From a bacterium (lineage in GTDB: Bacteria; Bacteroidota; Bacteroidia; Bacteroidales; Bacteroidaceae): a DNA stretch of 45,945 nt. This document shows, one piece after another, positions 45,901 through 45,945 of the stretch (its first letter is position 1; the number at the start of each line of letters is the position of its first letter). The stretch lies in assembly GCA_004559785.1 (NCBI GenBank), contig SFXD01000003.1, forward strand, positions 1-45,945. The letters run 5' to 3'. The notes beneath the pieces are model-generated. The model did not search any database and was not told the origin of the DNA. It saw only the letters and a program-made list of their open reading frames with translations. The position numbers and the translations under genes were made by a program.

Positions 45901-45945
45901 CCGCCATTCATCACATTGGCAGCCTTGCATGGCACCGTTACGGCT
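36990..45945 (-). CDS. Giant parallel beta-helix surface protein (5' partial)
   Basis: At least 2985 residues are encoded and the frame is open at the right edge, so the true start and signal peptide lie outside. It contains tandem units of right-handed beta-helix type, each opening with a 'YV...GxSW..P...LQ.AI' pattern (near 45320, 43955, 41430 and 39610). They continue with Pmp-like GGAIY repeats (YGGAIYIERVS, GYGGAISSNS, GGAIYTTNRLN) and often close with a DMGAYEY-like motif. The C-terminus (VTIHDMGGSTH ... GVYVVRIDDKPYKLTVR) resembles a type IX secretion sorting domain of type A. A surface adhesin or polysaccharide-contacting role is likely, but no lyase active site was recognised. Confidence 0.85.
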   Translation of the reverse strand, partial: AVTVPCKAANVMNGGAYLYSSAKIYNSIIYDNTTEGGRTDANNQGLTKDEEGRNEQVLSLNCVGTASGDECVGGAAGKNTADSKTNKSFEAAKNNINIFHCNVGWTKDNQPHSCSYMVNDTYTTYESRNNTYVLPNFVSATDYHLTGSSPAVNSGTLYEYGRDTSLGIPDYDAEYNDRIQDCAIDMGAYEYNGAYSITPDVESKSGTAYYYVTQNGFGTSSATNPANAACWQKLQKVLDAAGRYKYLNPNVQVVVKLAAFPGATQFGDVTGYTPLRSTEPSDQDARLYSIMVPRGVEVWGGYPNYTSADDPTAFTEEVRNITGNKTYFIGEYNTEGTLATAYHVVKFTDYIFDGEGNPYTKADAAKIAANGNSTYDGNSTYGDSNLLTMEGGGVKDRGVVEGIFITGGRADAAGNTGAGINYNQYGGAAIVPEYGSIRNCILLGNEASQGGGAVYLQANAMLSGTLLKQNSADYGGAIYIERVSDEVASEQYPEEMAHITTCTVVENTANVAGGGIWFYNNTRVSSSVFWHNTCADQANVSGQTSARYGGSTQTFRQYPFAYSAVERVRLPGTNNISVASANNDGVRFTETDFYTLDDYSVLCNVGMPNVLFEDIFVKEYGAATEDYTFEPRVSEESSSYIDIGARANNAISITVPTKPEQLLLRLYVASPEDVDFDMVQKMRQCGDAVYSKIGSSFAYPMQHLEDALNYIREARKSTNPVIGSDKPLKYFAANLHFEIVMSKGTFYPLTDIYGNHGYTIANTFLIPEGVTIIGGESCTGLSDAMKAVLVANKDNREIVADGYEDDGRKQFFGQDRRAKSFYEEYTYEIDKNDTILGHATVLSGKDESDGGGSQLVKPHRVPIYDEGSGMTGVTMVSAPLGLLRSRRLMSDNNANGIYEPWEFLNQTILSGRVINATDNTDSRVYHLVTAIADETYVGELPMLDVTSASKLSPGKVNSGYLSTMGSLSHEMGQPIELDGIEIQDGQAYKYINENVLDEQVYDYYHGGGIIVDGNWCSEKDAAGNVSTVYRHVSLPQTVAYRDIPLFLRNCIFSNNKAGYGGAISSNSSLNVFSCYFAQNSAESGKDTDVAYVNPSTGQSEGYTVEYPGVGGAIYTTNRLNIANTLFANNESADPTYNGDLHNFKSLRNSAQGTTPVALYGGAGGCIFGGRNSLLSIVNCDFVRNKSTLFPAIYTMNANTQDPDHLTSAQTSVTRNGYNKVLNSIFWGNEVSVKTTFANSIINHAKKGAEHTFSTSTGTPAYPNILPSSQQDFDENYSPSVWFSSYEKGTSISPKYNYDLRNCPYTIVDYIPKQLHDYATGSTDSGKLGIPEADWTDQNCNLILSTVNSDLDGPNFSSPSITAGKNGYMASSDWSISRLNNIVDNGWGRLNQIIEQKYNGDQIEYTASFTKDSDGSYSGSGAYHSIHYNADKTYDYGYKKIADCIPIGDNAIYDIYMRYLGSSMQTMFRISHDPNPTHEQTYIDMGVYEYVHTELKPTNENEVDILWVATEENLDNGEPDGSCWEQPTSDLQRAIETLLTSRNGHAKEIRITNGEYSPIYTMGDEQLLTFYINTSKLNTESTIPEGVSKDIASQSIKSLTITGGWAKDWKMTDPSECNSREYPAVLRSVERSGVSSDKMNSVFRIEDARQWYGVQTSSQDALLDPGNGNTPASVIPITIEGLTFVNDNAIVVAGQDADKDGNLPVGAGFYYGDQVYYTTSDHKTVGSNTNADGTLISGISDAKYCTSPASGELKLRLDRSIVMASGSQNSIKVPASYIGQGGGDALVYNTLFHSNYGDPMVAYDTRVMNCTFAFNRGILRLFDMKQSNASGITNDEGTEPGGPMLAPGKRRARYALGSGSMLHNSILWRNGLGDATVEDLLETKPSWTSEAVHTAGYCNQLLYRSSSADTPSAPLKGRQGKLEGATDEKFTYNAVSDPLYYNDTDRHEITKSEDERNNVGLSLDNSDAIYGPNFSKIEPTATTGKDMEKRDFHLLPSVRLMNTGDNDIYEAVVGTNPTETYKTIVTFMGTQPDPSGSGNTVPEKVVYSTEYTTYDKTGKIPSVRYEEKEYPWNVNVKEGTYEGYECDLASAQRVIAVTIDRGAYEFQDALTRVIYVHPGHTDGDGSSWDKPYNSLQKAIDLVAVYYNAYGEEAYVFAKEGRCNENLILRDGVRIYGSIPGTYTAMSDRNTLILTNPVKKGSSTETIVNDAWTEDNGKLQAFERKLVDERIGMAVHPTTDPGRTIINGLRNTQATYSSTTLVDGFDIHGSLSEGLTGISQPVVELSSNSGKFVVRNCIVRDNTVMGDANASLPVVDIADNTTALLYNVLLQDNKGGDNSAVLYLGDKAYAVNITNVSDGGNTVGGSGHLYNSICWNGVDGGTGIKTEVVQTNNNADADGYPFTHYVSTNGIYHDYPYITFQLDENSPHIDKAKDSDYSAGLPADLAKFISYDTDRDIMGNPRRIATTTGIPGQGTDLVDRGCYETWRIGGEYTGANPADATEVTAIATTKDSETVVTLAEKDGNTNKTATYKSIYSLYPQAGSVVYVMPGSNLVLGEMSVSGNTVGNRLYHVGDNGYVFQPAYLLVKTGGSLYGHGCQVNLRYLAVERYYSNGTTGGLAYNHLTALPFDYDFADTRAVTYNADASNTSGKGSTLLSNTGAGAVTAANLYDYDVQDRSAWDYYFQATNSDLWSNRTTTSVKAGQGVLFSPAINGGDDALLRFTTSGNYLEDYRYTESSTRWYKTLALAQNDDRTSTGGGADFTEKENMGWNLVGIPYLQGGYLTGDRSKITDGTITAEDVLKATSHTQASDPGTLGHASQRASQYQLHVPHTLWLYYNDTDTWQPANSWDEDDNGRAYAKATELMTGEAFFTQTSAVNESETITFSLPVWLETPPSPNPAPGMHRVPGTRTGGMADEAEPLGGYRVYSTTGAIHVEGLTGTEHVTIHDMGGSTHASETGRRGNLVRNAQRGVYVVRIDDKPYKLTVR

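Noticed and set aside
36990..45945. Pectate lyase or other polysaccharide lyase
   Set aside because: The beta-helix fold is suggested by repeats, but no catalytic residues of a lyase family could be identified.

Overview
The window looks like a chromosomal segment from a Bacteroidota bacterium, most likely Bacteroidales and probably Prevotella or a close relative. The signs are Bacteroidota-type -7 promoter boxes (TAnnTTTG) upstream of many genes, a Tgt/LptG-type permease pair, a DUF4491 protein, and large secreted proteins ending in short 'GIYIVNGKKV'-like tails. No rRNA, tRNA, CRISPR array, prophage or transposase gene was seen.

Layout. (1) 1-343: non-coding, with a dispersed palindromic repeat. 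(2) 344-7685, minus strand: a housekeeping block reading lon, tgt, lptG-like permease, DEAD-box helicase, DUF4491 protein, YccF protein, SSAT-like acetyltransferase. Short gaps and 4-nt overlaps suggest one or two transcripts. (3) 7812-11121: a trmN6-type methyltransferase (+), a BASS-type transporter (-), and a two-gene unit (+) of an unknown protein and a secreted GH25 lysozyme-like protein. A 69-bp tandem duplication lies between the first two. (4) 11218-11407: a 190-bp MITE-like element with perfect terminal inverted repeats. (5) 11476-16447, minus strand: a short WYL-type regulator, a secreted glycoside hydrolase family 2 enzyme, carbonic anhydrase, Bcp peroxiredoxin, a LOG/Rossmann protein and a 62-residue protein. 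(6) 16612-20159: a secreted endonuclease I (+), then a PfkB sugar kinase and aspartate-semialdehyde dehydrogenase (-). (7) 20299-25783 (+): a 1398-residue reading frame joining a CPA2 antiporter, USP-like cytosolic domains, an internal signal peptide and a subtilisin-like protease, then lolD and a GNAT. (8) 25784-26275: non-coding, with a relic of the MITE end, a second copy of the dispersed repeat and a strong terminator. (9) 26276 to the right edge, minus strand: three very large secreted or surface proteins joined by ATGA overlaps. The first is a tandem parallel beta-helix protein whose 5' end lies outside the window.

The most unusual item is the antiporter-protease frame. Its domain order and predicted topology would place the antiporter in the inner membrane, the USP domains in the cytoplasm and the protease in the periplasm, with a good signal-peptidase site between them. 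It could be a true polyprotein, a recent loss of the stop between two genes, or an assembly error. The 19-kb surface-protein operon is the other main accessory feature. Functions rest on recognised motifs and recall of families; no database search was run.
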